A stretch of DNA of 5,193 nucleotides, taken from NCBI GenBank assembly GCA_013372875.1, contig JABXIW010000059.1, positions 1 through 5,193 of the forward strand, read 5' to 3'. The stretch's first letter is position 1. Each line of letters starts with the position of its first letter. The stretch comes from Gammaproteobacteria bacterium (lineage in GTDB: Bacteria; Pseudomonadota; Gammaproteobacteria; Enterobacterales; Kangiellaceae). A program made the position numbers and the translations under genes. Under the pieces are notes generated by a model. The model searched no databases. It was not told the origin of the DNA and saw only the letters and a program-made list of their open reading frames with translations. Below, in pieces: positions 4,907-5,193 of the stretch.

Positions 4907-5193
4907 ATGACAAGCCTATCTGAACTCCAACAGCGTTTTCTCAATATCGCAACTGACGGCCGTTTGTCTCCGAAACAGAAGTCTAACTTCCTCGCTTTAG
5001 AAGCCGAAGCATGTCTTCCATACATGCCCATTTCTGAAGCACTTCGTGAAGCGATGAGCGATGGCGTAATCTGTGACATGTTTGAAGGTCATGCGCCTTT
5101 TAAACCGCGTTACGTTTTACCTGACTATGCTAAGTTTTTATCTCAAGGCTCTGAATATTTGGAGTTGTTACCTGCAGAAGATTTTGATGATGC
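4907..5193 (+). CDS. yjjI: YjjI-family glycyl radical enzyme, N-terminal part (3' truncated)
   Basis: Ninety-five codons are visible before the right edge and the frame stays open. From memory, the segment SDGVICDMFEGHAPFKPRYV (51-70) followed by LPDY closely matches the N-terminus of Escherichia coli YjjI, as do LSPKQKSNFLALEAE near residues 20-34 and the DFDDA region at the edge. YjjI is a pyruvate-formate-lyase-like glycyl radical protein of unknown substrate. It is normally accompanied downstream by the radical-SAM activase YjjW, which would lie outside this window. The glycyl radical loop and catalytic Cys are also beyond the edge. The ATG at 4907 is preceded by AGGA (4894-4897) at 9-base spacing. 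An in-frame GTG at 4880 and TTG at 4904 are possible but less well supported. No clear FNR site was seen upstream, although such enzymes work without oxygen. Confidence 0.85.
   Translation, partial: MTSLSELQQRFLNIATDGRLSPKQKSNFLALEAEACLPYMPISEALREAMSDGVICDMFEGHAPFKPRYVLPDYAKFLSQGSEYLELLPAEDFDD

Noticed and set aside
4861..5079. 72-codon open frame on the minus strand
   Set aside because: It is antisense to the well-recognised YjjI N-terminus on the plus strand and its protein has no family features.

Overview
The window looks like a chromosomal segment of a Vibrio species. I infer this from the moderate, slightly AT-rich base composition, the density of cyclic-di-GMP signalling genes, and how Vibrio-like the protein sequences look to me. 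No database search was possible. It holds five protein-coding genes, two of them cut by the window edges. I see no tRNA or rRNA, no CRISPR array, no insertion sequence and no phage gene.

Layout: (1) Bases 1-435, plus strand: the 3' end of a CheY-like receiver domain with no output domain after it. (2) Bases 544-2250, minus strand, convergent with the first gene: a PAS / degenerate GGDEF / EAL protein, predicted to degrade c-di-GMP. It probably starts at a TTG with a very strong ribosome binding site, rather than at the first possible start at 2343. (3) Bases 2251-2688: a long AT-rich region between divergent genes, with a consensus -10 box, a palindrome and a direct repeat. (4) Bases 2689-3900, plus strand: a DUF3391 + HD-GYP phosphodiesterase with intact catalytic motifs. 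(5) Bases 3901-4100: a 200-base gap with two clear inverted repeats. (6) Bases 4101-4727, plus strand: a LysE/RhtB-family amino-acid exporter. (7) Bases 4728-4906: a gap with a possible weak terminator and two CCCT...AGGG blocks. (8) Bases 4907 to the right edge, plus strand: the N-terminal third or less of a YjjI-type glycyl radical enzyme.

How the genes fit together: the first three form a signalling cluster. It has a phosphorelay receiver and two c-di-GMP phosphodiesterases of unrelated folds (EAL and HD-GYP), transcribed divergently from one control region. The inferred joint effect is to lower c-di-GMP, favouring motility over biofilm. The exporter and the YjjI homologue look metabolically unrelated to that cluster and are probably separate transcription units.

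I found no previously undescribed multi-gene system. The points most worth a second look are the start of the EAL gene, its degenerate GGDEF domain, the shared divergent control region, and the two-hairpin stretch upstream of the exporter.
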